Assembly (NCBI GenBank): GCA_963662645.2
Contig: OY759762.1
Coordinates: 3,534,001 to 3,598,000 of the forward strand
From: Aldehydirespirator sp963662645
GTDB lineage: Bacteria; Actinomycetota; Acidimicrobiia; Acidimicrobiales; Aldehydirespiratoraceae
Reading direction: 5' to 3'
DNA: 64,000 bases
The position numbers and the translations under genes are program-made. Shown here in pieces: positions 1-7,354 of the stretch. How positions within the stretch are numbered: the first letter of the stretch is position 1; each line of letters begins with the position of its first letter. Below the pieces are notes generated by a model that saw only the letters and a program-made list of their open reading frames with translations, did not search any database and had not been told where the DNA came from.

Positions 1-703
1 AGGCGAGGTGGTGGGCGGTGAGGTGCCGACGCATGAACATCACCAGCTGCTCCACCAGGTGGGGGTGCTCCTGAAGCAGTGTCGGGCCCCGCAGCGCGGT
101 GCCCGTGGAGACCCACATGTTCTGGCCCCGCATCCTCGAATGGCTCGTCCGCACATGCTCATGGACGGGCTCGTCATGGGCGCCGGTGAACAGCACCCGC
201 ATGGAGGGGACCGACCCGATGCCGCCATCGCCGTCGTCAGCGCCGCCCGGTCCGGGCGCGGGGCTGATCACGGCATGAACCGGTGCGCCGTGCTCGCTGC
301 CCAGCTCGAAGGCCGCCCTGGCCGCCGTTCCGTGGGTGACCAGTCCGCAGGGCCCGAAGGCGCCGCTTACCTCAGCCAGAGCGCCGGTCAGGTCATCGAC
401 GGTGGCCGACGGATCGGGTTCGCCGTCGGACAGGCCGTGGCCTCGAAGTTCCAGGCAGATCACCCTGAATCCCGCCGACCTCACTGAGGGCGCCACCGAT
501 CCCCAGGCGTCCAGGTCTTCGCCGACATCGTGCACGAACAGCAGGGGCGGTCCGTCGGCAGGATGCTCGATGCCCCGAAGCACGGTCCCATCGGCTAGGG
601 CGATCTCGATCGGGTAGGGGCTGGAGGCCGCCGCTCGCACCGCACGGTCGTCCACCGCGCCCTGGGCGCCGGCGTCGGTCGATGTTGATTCCGATGACGC
701 CAT
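1..703 (-). CDS. alpha/beta hydrolase-fold protein, 3' end outside window, nucleophile missing
   Basis: Reading frame open from ATG at 703 to the left edge (234 codons visible). The order strand-HDVGEDLDAW-RGHGLSDGEP-nucleophile elbow matches small alpha/beta hydrolases of the Abhydrolase_6 type. Where the family has L-V-G-H-S-x-G, this protein has GLVTHGTAA, so the nucleophile serine is Gly125 and the following small residues also differ. That suggests a non-catalytic or re-purposed fold (inference). It lies 9 nt after the stop of the transporter ATPase gene, so it is probably the next cistron of that operon; a second ATPase (DppF type) could follow beyond the edge. I call the fold with fair confidence, not the function. 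Confidence 0.7.
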   Translation of the reverse strand, partial: MASSESTSTDAGAQGAVDDRAVRAAASSPYPIEIALADGTVLRGIEHPADGPPLLFVHDVGEDLDAWGSVAPSVRSAGFRVICLELRGHGLSDGEPDPSATVDDLTGALAEVSGAFGPCGLVTHGTAARAAFELGSEHGAPVHAVISPAPGPGGADDGDGGIGSVPSMRVLFTGAHDEPVHEHVRTSHSRMRGQNMWVSTGTALRGPTLLQEHPHLVEQLVMFMRRHLTAHHLA

Positions 704-712
704 AGCGAGCCG

Positions 713-1723
713 TCAGAAGGGCTGGGGGTTGAAGCAGCGGAACCCCACTCCAGCCTCCACCTCGTGAGGCGGATGGTCGCTCCAGCATTGCTCCAGCGCG
801 TGGGGGCAGCGGGGGGCGAAGCGGCATCCGGGCGGCATCATCTGCATGGGCGGCACCAGCCCCGGGATCGGAACCAGCTCCCGGCGCTTGCGGCTGGCGT
901 GGGGCAGAGCCCGCAGCAAGCCCTGGGTGTAGGGGTGGCGCGGGTTGGAGAACAGCTCGTCTACCGGGGCCTCCTCGACGATCTCGCCCGCGTACATCAC
1001 CGCCACGCGGTCAGCTATCGACGCCACCACAGCCAGGTCGTGGGTGATCAGCAGCATCGACATGCTGCGGTCCTGCTGCTCCTGGCGGAGCCGCTCCAGG
1101 ATCTGGGCCTGCACGGTCACGTCGAGTGCGGTGGTGGGCTCGTCGGCGATGAGGATCTCGGGATCCAGCACCAGCGCGGTGGCGATCATCACCCGCTGGC
1201 GCATCCCGCCCGACAACTGGTGCGGGTACGAGTCGAAGCGCTCCTCGGGCGCGGGCAGGCCGACCGCTCGCAGGATGTCGACGCTCATGTCGCGGGCCTC
1301 GGCTTTGGTGGCGTCGCGGTGGGTGCGGATCACCTCGGTCATCACCTGGCCCACCGTGAACACCGGGTCGAGCGACGTGAGCGGATCCTGGAAGATCATC
1401 GAAATGCGCTCCGAGCGGACGTCGCGCACACCGCGCTCGGGCAGCTGGGTGAGGTCGGCACCGTCGAAGACGATCTCACCCGCAGTGATCCGCACCGGCG
1501 GCGTGGGCAGCAGCCGCATGACCGACAGCGCGGTGATGGTCTTGCCGCATCCGCTCTCGCCGACCAGGCACAGCACCTCGTTGGGCCCGATATCGAAGGA
1601 CACATCGCGGACCACGTCGAAGGAGCCCTCCGGGGTGGCCACCGCAGTGTGGAGGTTGCGGACCGAGAGCACCGGCTGGCGGCCGGCGCCATTGGTCGAG
1701 GCCTCGGCGCGGTCGGCGCTCAT
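713..1723 (-). CDS. oligopeptide/dipeptide ABC transporter ATP-binding protein (DppD/OppD type)
   Basis: Cytoplasmic ATPase of a peptide importer, 336 aa, the usual length for DppD/OppD. Walker A GESGCGKT, signature LSGGMRQRVMIA, Walker B ILIADEPTTALD and an H-loop in LLITHDLAVVA are all present. The C-terminus has the oligopeptide-transporter extension with RHPYTQGLLRALP and a Cys cluster (CRFAPRCPHALEQC). The ATG at 1723 overlaps the upstream permease stop (ATGA), which fixes the start although the frame stays open further upstream. Only this one ATPase is seen. DppDF/OppDF systems normally use two, so either a partner lies left of the window or the protein works as a homodimer. Confidence 0.93.
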   Translation of the reverse strand: MSADRAEASTNGAGRQPVLSVRNLHTAVATPEGSFDVVRDVSFDIGPNEVLCLVGESGCGKTITALSVMRLLPTPPVRITAGEIVFDGADLTQLPERGVRDVRSERISMIFQDPLTSLDPVFTVGQVMTEVIRTHRDATKAEARDMSVDILRAVGLPAPEERFDSYPHQLSGGMRQRVMIATALVLDPEILIADEPTTALDVTVQAQILERLRQEQQDRSMSMLLITHDLAVVASIADRVAVMYAGEIVEEAPVDELFSNPRHPYTQGLLRALPHASRKRRELVPIPGLVPPMQMMPPGCRFAPRCPHALEQCWSDHPPHEVEAGVGFRCFNPQPF

Positions 1724-2637
1724 GTCCTGCGCAGCCTGGGGTTGGCCACGGTGTATCCGACGTCGGCCAGCCAGTTGCTCAGCACCACGATGGTGATGAG
1801 CACCAGCGAGAAGAACTGGGCCACCGGGTAGTCGCGCCTCAGCACCGCGTTGACCAGCACCTGGCCCAGGCCCGGCCAGCCGAAGATCGTCTCCACCACC
1901 AGCGCGTAGCCGACAATCTGGCCGATCCGCAGGCCGGCCAGCGAGATGATGGGCACCATGGCGTTTCGCAGCACGTGCTTGCCGACGATGCTCGCCTCCG
2001 ACAGCCCGCCCGCTCGCAGCGTTCTCACGAAGTCTTGGCCGAGGTTCTCCAGCATGGCCGAGCGGGTCATCCTCACCGTCAGGGCGATCCCTTCCATGGC
2101 CAGCACCACCGCGGGCAGGATGAGCTGCTTGAAGCTGCAGCAACCGGCTGATGGCAGCCATCCCAGCGTGGACGCGAACAACCACACCGACAGAAGGGCC
2201 AGCCAGAAGTTGGGCACGGCCATGCCGGCCACCGAGAAGGTCATCACCGAGCCGTCGGCCCAACTATTGCGTCTGACTGCGGCCAGGATGCCCAACGGGA
2301 CCCCGATGGCGAACACCAGCCCGAAGGCCGCCGCCCCCAGTATCAGGCTGTTCTTGCCGTGCTCGGTGAGCATGTCGAAGATGTCGGCGTTGTTGGTGAG
2401 CGACTTGCCCAGGTCGAAGGTGAGCAGGCGGCCCATGTAGCGGAAGTACTGCTCGTGGACCGGGTCGTTGAGGCCCAGCAGCTCCCGGAACTCCTCGCGC
2501 TCCTCGTAGGAGGCCGACGCCGGCAGCCGGGCCGACACCGCGTCGCCGCCCGAGAGCCGGATGGCGTAGAACACCGCGATCGACGACAGCAGCAACACGA
2601 TGAGCGTGTAGATGGAGCGGGCTGCGATGCGCTTCAT
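1720..2637 (-). CDS. ABC transporter permease, DppB type
   Basis: Inner-membrane subunit of the peptide importer, 305 aa. N-terminal helix (about residues 5-28), then a periplasmic loop and the BPD_transp_1 core with several membrane spans. The EAA-like loop is visible around GGLSEASIVGKHVLRNA, where the ATPase docks. Upstream gene 2657-3616 is the second permease; downstream stop overlaps the ATPase start by 4 nt. The gene order binding protein, DppC, DppB, DppD has the permeases reversed relative to the classic dppABCDF order. Confidence 0.92.
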   Translation of the reverse strand: MKRIAARSIYTLIVLLLSSIAVFYAIRLSGGDAVSARLPASASYEEREEFRELLGLNDPVHEQYFRYMGRLLTFDLGKSLTNNADIFDMLTEHGKNSLILGAAAFGLVFAIGVPLGILAAVRRNSWADGSVMTFSVAGMAVPNFWLALLSVWLFASTLGWLPSAGCCSFKQLILPAVVLAMEGIALTVRMTRSAMLENLGQDFVRTLRAGGLSEASIVGKHVLRNAMVPIISLAGLRIGQIVGYALVVETIFGWPGLGQVLVNAVLRRDYPVAQFFSLVLITIVVLSNWLADVGYTVANPRLRRT

Positions 2638-2656
2638 GGCGAGGTGCCCCGAGTGC

Positions 2657-3616
2657 TCATTGCTCGTCCACCGACTTGGCCTCGTGGCGCAGGCGGGGGT
2701 CGAACACGTCGCGCAGTCCGTCGCCGATCAGGCTCACCGACAGCACCACCAGCACGATGGCGATGCCGGGGATGGTCGACTCCCAGTGGTTGAGCCGCAG
2801 GAAGTTGCGCCCGTCGGCCACCAACTGCCCGAGGCTCGGGGTGGGAGGCTGGGCTCCCAGGCCGATGAACGACAGCGCGGCCTCGGCGATCACGGCTACC
2901 GCCACGTAGTACGAGGCCAGCACGAAGGCGGGGGCCAGGATGTTGGGGAAGATGTGGCGCCACATGATGCGCATGGACGAGTAGCCGCCGGCCCGGGCCG
3001 CCTCCACGAACTCTCGCTGCGACAGCGTCAGCACCTCGCCCCGCACGACGCGGGCGATGGCCGCGGTGTTGACCAGGCCCACGGCCAGGATCACCGGGAA
3101 CAGACCGCCGCCCATCCCACCGACGAACAGCACGGCCAGCAGGATCAGCGGGAAGCCCCAGATGAAGTCGACGGTCCCCCCGATGGTCCGGTCGGTCCAG
3201 CCGCGTAGATAGCCGGCCAGCATGCCCAGCACGATGCCGGCTATCAGCGCCAGGACGGTCACCCCCGCGGCCACCGTGAGGCTCACCCGGATGCCCACGA
3301 AGACCCTCACGGCCATGTCCCGACCGAGGGCGTCCGTGCCGAAGATGTGGCCGTCGCTGAGCGGCTTCAGGTGGATGGCCGAGTAGTCCTGGGAGACGTA
3401 GTCGCCGCCGGTCAGCCACGGCCCCAGGATCCCTGCGGCCAGCACGACCACGCCGAGGGCCGACCCGAGCAGCAGCAGCCGGTTGTGGCGCATGCGCCGC
3501 AGGCTGCGGCGCAACCCGGTCACATGCTGGGCCTCCTCCAGCTCCATGAGCTGGCTCTCCCAGTCGCGCTGTCGCGCCGCGACTGCCGATTCGGCGCCCT
3601 CTATGGCGGCGGTCAC
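2657..3616 (-). CDS. ABC transporter permease, DppC type
   Basis: Second membrane subunit of the peptide importer, 319 aa. A cytoplasmic N-terminus of about 45 residues precedes the first helix (LLLLGSALGVVVLAAGILG), as in OppC/DppC N-terminal-domain proteins. The motif FGTDALGRDMAVRVFVG is the classic DppC signature after the first periplasmic loop. The EAA loop is at EFVEAARAGGYSSMRIMWRH. The 19-nt gap to the next gene and 43-nt gap to the binding-protein gene indicate one operon. Confidence 0.93.
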   Translation of the reverse strand: MTAAIEGAESAVAARQRDWESQLMELEEAQHVTGLRRSLRRMRHNRLLLLGSALGVVVLAAGILGPWLTGGDYVSQDYSAIHLKPLSDGHIFGTDALGRDMAVRVFVGIRVSLTVAAGVTVLALIAGIVLGMLAGYLRGWTDRTIGGTVDFIWGFPLILLAVLFVGGMGGGLFPVILAVGLVNTAAIARVVRGEVLTLSQREFVEAARAGGYSSMRIMWRHIFPNILAPAFVLASYYVAVAVIAEAALSFIGLGAQPPTPSLGQLVADGRNFLRLNHWESTIPGIAIVLVVLSVSLIGDGLRDVFDPRLRHEAKSVDEQ

Positions 3617-3659
3617 GGCGCCGCCGCGGTTCTCTTGCAGGCTCTGCGCCTCTGAGCCT

Positions 3660-5462
3660 CTAGCCCTCGATCCACGTGTCGTTGTAGTACGGGTAGAGGT
3701 TCCACACGAACGGCTGCCAGCCGTGCACCTTGTTGTGGTGCACGAAGGTGGCGTTCTGGTTCATGATCGGCAGGAAGGGCAGCTGCTCGGCCCAGGCCAG
3801 CTGGAACTCCGACGCCGCCGCTTGCGCCTCATCCTCGGTGCTCGACACCTGCCACGCGGCGATGGCGTCGTCGATACGGGGCTCGACCGCGTGCGAGAAG
3901 TTCGGCACCGGGATGAACTGCGACCCGCCGAACAGGGTGAGCACATCGATGGGGATGGGCCACAGCCAGAAGAACAGCGACATCTCCACCGAGCCGCGGC
4001 CGGGCTGGCTCGTCTCGGTGAAGGCCAGTCCACGGTCGACGACGTTGAGGTTGGCCCGCACGCCGATCTTGGCGAACTGGGCCGACACCGCGGCGGCCAC
4101 GTTCTTCTGCACCGACTCGTCCTCGACCAGGTAGCGGAACTCGAAGCGTGCGCCGTCTCGCACCCGCACGCCGTCGTCGCCCATCACCCAACCGGCCTCG
4201 TCGAGCTTCGAGTTGGCCAGGTCCACGTCGAACTGGTTGAACTGCTCCACCGCCGGGTCGTAGTTGCGGTCGGTGGTGGGGAACGGCCCGTAGGTGGCTG
4301 CTCCGTTGCCGGCCAGGATGGCGTTGACCATGCCCTCGCGGTCCAGCGAGTGAGACAGGGCCTGGCGGGTGAGCACGTCGCCGAACAGTTCGGGGTAGTC
4401 GCGGTTCATGGTCAGGTGGAAGCCCGACCACTCGGGATGGCGGATCACCGTCAGGTCGGAGTTGTTCTCCAGCCTGGAGATGTCGATGTGGGCCGGGTTG
4501 ATCAGCGTGTCGATGTCGCCGTTCTCGAGCTGTGTGGCCCGCTGGCCCTCTTCGGTTATGACCGTCCAGCGGATGGCGTCGAGGTAGGCCGGCCCCTTGT
4601 TCTCGAAGAACGGGGTGTTCGAACCGGGGTAGTCGGCCCAGCGGTTCACCAGCACGTGGCTGCCCGGCACCCACTCCTCGTGGGTGAACGGACCGGTGCC
4701 ATCGGCGAACTCGGTCCCGTAGGTGGACTCGGGGTTCAGCGTGCCGTCGGCGTTGGTGGAGCTGTCCTTCCAGGTGTTGATGTTGAGGATTCGCCAGTAC
4801 CCGGTCTTGTGGGGGCCGAGGGCGCCCACCCAGGCGTTCTTCATCTTCATGACGACGGTGTTGCCGTCGGCCTCGTAGGTGTCGACCGGCGCGGCCAGCC
4901 CGGCGATGAAGCTGAAGGCCTGCACCGAGCGGTAGAACTCGGCCACCGCCTCGGCGTCGATCGTCCCGCCGGAGTGCGAGATCTTGCCCTCGGGGATGTC
5001 GAAGGTATAGGTGAGGCCGTCGTCGGACACCGAGAAGCCCGAGGCGAACTGGGGCACAGTGGCACCCGACGGGTCATTGGACAGGATGGCCTCGTAGATG
5101 GCGAAGAAGGCCGGGTCGTACCAGTTGGTGGTGAGCGGGTCGTGCTTGGAGACGTCCCGGTTGTAGCCCTCCCGCAGCGTGCCGCCCTGGGTGGGGCCGG
5201 TGGCGGCCGGCTCCTCGGGGGCCGCGGTGGTGGCGGGCGCCTCGTCGGTGTCTACCGGCTCGGCCGGGGCCGCGGTGGTGGTGGGCGCGGCCTCCTCGTC
5301 ATCGCCGCAGGCGGCCAGGATGCTGGCCGCGGCCGCGACTCCCACGCCCGTCAGACCCAGGCGCTTCATGAACGCCCGGCGGTCGATTGCCTTGGCTTGG
5401 TACTGGTCGGCGAGTTCGGCCACCTCCGGCCCGTACTCGTCACTTATCCACGAAGTCCCCAT
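3660..5462 (-). CDS. extracellular solute-binding lipoprotein, family 5 (peptide/nickel type)
   Basis: Substrate-binding protein of the importer, 600 aa. The N-terminus has a twin-arginine-like signal (RRAFMKRLGLTG) and a lipobox ending in ILAAC, then an acidic and Thr/Ala/Pro-rich linker (about residues 55-95) before the SBP_bac_5 domain (GGTLREGYNRDVSKHDPL through the C-terminus). So it is likely Tat-exported and lipid-anchored outside the cell membrane. The ATG is preceded on the coding strand by a strong AAGGGGGC ribosome-binding site 5 nt upstream. A promoter is plausible near 5530-5537 (coding strand TATACGGT), about 70 nt before the start. The ligand cannot be told from sequence; peptides are the family default. 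Confidence 0.92.
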   Translation of the reverse strand: MGTSWISDEYGPEVAELADQYQAKAIDRRAFMKRLGLTGVGVAAAASILAACGDDEEAAPTTTAAPAEPVDTDEAPATTAAPEEPAATGPTQGGTLREGYNRDVSKHDPLTTNWYDPAFFAIYEAILSNDPSGATVPQFASGFSVSDDGLTYTFDIPEGKISHSGGTIDAEAVAEFYRSVQAFSFIAGLAAPVDTYEADGNTVVMKMKNAWVGALGPHKTGYWRILNINTWKDSSTNADGTLNPESTYGTEFADGTGPFTHEEWVPGSHVLVNRWADYPGSNTPFFENKGPAYLDAIRWTVITEEGQRATQLENGDIDTLINPAHIDISRLENNSDLTVIRHPEWSGFHLTMNRDYPELFGDVLTRQALSHSLDREGMVNAILAGNGAATYGPFPTTDRNYDPAVEQFNQFDVDLANSKLDEAGWVMGDDGVRVRDGARFEFRYLVEDESVQKNVAAAVSAQFAKIGVRANLNVVDRGLAFTETSQPGRGSVEMSLFFWLWPIPIDVLTLFGGSQFIPVPNFSHAVEPRIDDAIAAWQVSSTEDEAQAAASEFQLAWAEQLPFLPIMNQNATFVHHNKVHGWQPFVWNLYPYYNDTWIEG

Positions 5463-5588
5463 GGGACGCCCCCTTCTTCCAGAGTTGTGAATTCGCGGCC
5501 GACGCGGCGTGGCTACGGCCGGAGCAGAAACCGTATACCAAATCGTTGGGCAGCGGCTAGTCGCGGCGGAGGCGTGTCGACTTCGCTC

Positions 5589-6398
5589 TCAGAGGTCGTC
5601 GAGGGCCTGAGCCGACGGGTACGAGTTCCGGAAGTCTCTCGCTGCTGCCGCTGACCAGTGTGCCCCGAGAGGCACGGTCAATTCGACGAGCCCGGGCTCG
5701 GTGCAAGGCTGGCCCTGGGCCACGTGCAAGGCGGTGGTGTTCCCCTTGCGCCGAAGCACATACGAGTACACCGTGCGGTAACCCTCGTGGTTGCAGATGC
5801 CGGTGTCGCCGTCGTCGTGGGATCGCTGCAGGGCAAGAACGTCGTCGATCCCGCCGGCCTCGTCCAGCCTGCTTTGGGCTGAGGACAGCCGCTTCTGGGT
5901 GGTGACGGTGTCGTCGTCGTGGGTGTGGGGCTTGAGCACGACATGGTGGTTGGAGCGTGCGGTGGGTCCGGCCAGGGCGGTGACCTCGGTCCGGTCGCCC
6001 CGCACCTCCACCGCCGCCGCCCCGGTGTCGTCGATCAGGATCAGGTTGGCCCACAGGTAGGGCTGAGATTCGACGGCCTCCCGCACGGCGGCGACGGCCG
6101 AGTCCACGTCCCGGCCCCGGCGCAGGGCGACCTCGGTGAGCTCGTCGTAGTTGGCGTGCCCATCGAGGGTGCGCACGTTGGAGTCGCAACAAAACAGCCC
6201 GTGCTCGTTGGCCCCGATCGAGAACCCCGAGAACTCGTCGAGTTCAGGATCGGTGCCCGCCCAGGTCGACACGCCCCGCACACCGAACACGCCCGGCTCG
6301 GTGACGAGCCGATCATCGAAATGGGTCCGCCCGAAGTCCTTGTTCTTGAACAGCAGGTAGTCGCCGTCACCAAATCTCAACACGCCGGTCGTGCACAT
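5589..6398 (-). CDS. N-terminal-nucleophile (Ntn) hydrolase, C45/acyltransferase-like
   Basis: 269 aa, beginning MCTTGVLRF with NKDFGRTHFDD just after, a pattern of Ntn hydrolases related to peptidase C45 (isopenicillin N acyltransferase) and choloylglycine hydrolases. After Met removal Cys2 would be the catalytic nucleophile. The internal GFSIGANEHGLFCCDSNV block fits the fold's substrate-pocket strands, and HVAQGQPCTEP sits near the end. No signal peptide. A GAGGGGAC ribosome-binding site precedes the ATG, which supports this start and hence Cys2. It lies upstream of the peptide transporter, so amide hydrolysis or peptide modification is a reasonable but unproven role. Confidence 0.7.
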   Translation of the reverse strand: MCTTGVLRFGDGDYLLFKNKDFGRTHFDDRLVTEPGVFGVRGVSTWAGTDPELDEFSGFSIGANEHGLFCCDSNVRTLDGHANYDELTEVALRRGRDVDSAVAAVREAVESQPYLWANLILIDDTGAAAVEVRGDRTEVTALAGPTARSNHHVVLKPHTHDDDTVTTQKRLSSAQSRLDEAGGIDDVLALQRSHDDGDTGICNHEGYRTVYSYVLRRKGNTTALHVAQGQPCTEPGLVELTVPLGAHWSAAAARDFRNSYPSAQALDDL

Positions 6399-6418
6399 GG
6401 CGTCCCCTCACCCTTCGG

Positions 6419-6634
6419 CTAGCCGGTGTCGAACCATTCGTCGCGGCTGATCCCTGCCTCGGTCAGGATGACACGCAGCAAACCAGCGTCGATTTCCTTG
6501 ACATTCGGTATGTGCAATTTGCGCGCACCGAGCACCATGTAGTCATGACGGCTCGGGACAGGGCCGCTCCAGCCGAGCATCTTGAGCCTGCCGATGAGGT
6601 CTCGCCGCTTGACCGGCCCCAACCGGCGGCTCAT
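6419..6634 (-). CDS. hicA: HicA-type mRNA interferase toxin
   Basis: 71 aa, normal HicA size. It has the HicA double-stranded-RNA-binding-like fold pattern: KRRDLIGRLKMLGW, then PSRHDYMVLGARKLHIPN and a C-terminal helix with GISRDEWF. His30 in SRHDYM corresponds to the catalytic histidine of HicA toxins. The start ATG overlaps the stop of the antitoxin gene (6631-6634), so translation is coupled. Antitoxin first and toxin second is the reverse of the common hicA-hicB order. Confidence 0.88.
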   Translation of the reverse strand: MSRRLGPVKRRDLIGRLKMLGWSGPVPSRHDYMVLGARKLHIPNVKEIDAGLLRVILTEAGISRDEWFDTG

Positions 6635-6909
6635 CGCCCAGGAACGAGACTGATGCCTCCCATGACCGGAATGTCGGTGTCGCCGTCAGCCAGCTTGAGA
6701 TCAGCCCATCCGATCAGCACCGACTCCAAGTAAGCGACGGCGTCCTCCGCGGTCGTTCCGTAGGCCCACGCGCCGGGGCAGCCCTCGACGGTCGCCACCA
6801 GGTACTCGGTGTCCTCCGCATCAGCGATGACGGCCTGCCGGGCAGCCGCGGAAGCCCACCGGCGCACCTGTGCTGCGGTGGCATCCTTCGAGTGTGCCGT
6901 GACCGTCAT
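6631..6909 (-). CDS. hicB: HicB-like antitoxin
   Basis: 92 aa. The central part YLVATVEGCPGAWAYGTT followed by AEDAVAYLESVLIGW is the HicB_lk_antitox fold (strand, Gly-Cys-x-Gly turn, helix). No DNA-binding ribbon-helix-helix or HTH domain follows, so the protein is a short HicB that may rely on the complex for autoregulation. The pair sits in a small patch with a broken gene copy next to it, typical of accessory DNA. Confidence 0.85.
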   Translation of the reverse strand: MTVTAHSKDATAAQVRRWASAAARQAVIADAEDTEYLVATVEGCPGAWAYGTTAEDAVAYLESVLIGWADLKLADGDTDIPVMGGISLVPGR

Positions 6910-6914
6910 GCCAT

Positions 6915-7061
6915 CTATCCCGTCGTCGGGTTGCGCGCCTCTCCAGCAAGACTACTCGTCCCGGGCAGCCGCACGGGCAGCGTGATCCTGGTTGGGTGAT
7001 CGGCGTCGTGAAGCACCGTCTGAGTTGCGGATGCGGCTGCTAGGGCTGTCTTGGCGGTCAG
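6915..7061 (-). pseudogene. degenerate copy of the 3' end of the adjacent CocE-family gene
   Basis: Translating this strand gives 48 codons ending in TAG that align with the last 34 residues of the intact esterase at 7355-9106. The shared core is ALAAA-ATQTVLH, then HPTRITLPVR, with roughly four fifths of positions identical. The copy has a different tail (LPGTSSLAG...) and no upstream catalytic domain in frame. It is a remnant of a duplicated or deleted second cocE gene. It lies between hicB and the intact gene. Confidence 0.7.
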
Positions 7062-7330
7062 CCTTGCTGCGCCTGTTGTTGCCTGAGTTCTTCAACAGCA
7101 GCGAGCAGTTCGTCCAGTCGGGCGCTCACCAGCAGAACCCTCGATTGCGCAACAAGGAGTTCGTGCAGTCCCTGTGTGCCGACGGCGCGCTGACCGGTGT
7201 CCTGAGGGTCCCGGATGCGATTGCGGACATCGCGGTTACGGCTGACGTCAGAATCTCCCGCGTGGTCCTTCACACGACCCTCGCGGCGCCCAACGACCGC
7301 ACCCCCAGAGCAGCAGTGGTGTGGTTGCAC
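7058..7330 (-). CDS. possible small coiled-coil protein (doubtful)
   Basis: Between the esterase stop (7355) and the pseudogene fragment lies a 90-codon frame with a GTG start at 7330. Its first half is Arg/Asp-rich with no recognisable fold. Its last 30 residues (LLVSARLDELLAAVEELRQQ) have a heptad-like pattern that would form a short coiled coil. No good ribosome-binding site was seen. It may instead be decayed sequence belonging to the broken cocE copy. Otherwise 6910-7354 holds nothing else that I recognise. Confidence 0.22.
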   Translation of the reverse strand: MQPHHCCSGGAVVGRREGRVKDHAGDSDVSRNRDVRNRIRDPQDTGQRAVGTQGLHELLVAQSRVLLVSARLDELLAAVEELRQQQAQQG

Positions 7331-7354
7331 GCTGCGAAGAGCGCGGGCCTCAGC

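Noticed and set aside
3483..5654. Long open frame on the plus strand opposite the binding-protein gene
   Set aside because: Antisense shadow of a high-GC gene: His/Arg/Val-rich, no domain, and the minus-strand gene has signal peptide and family motifs.
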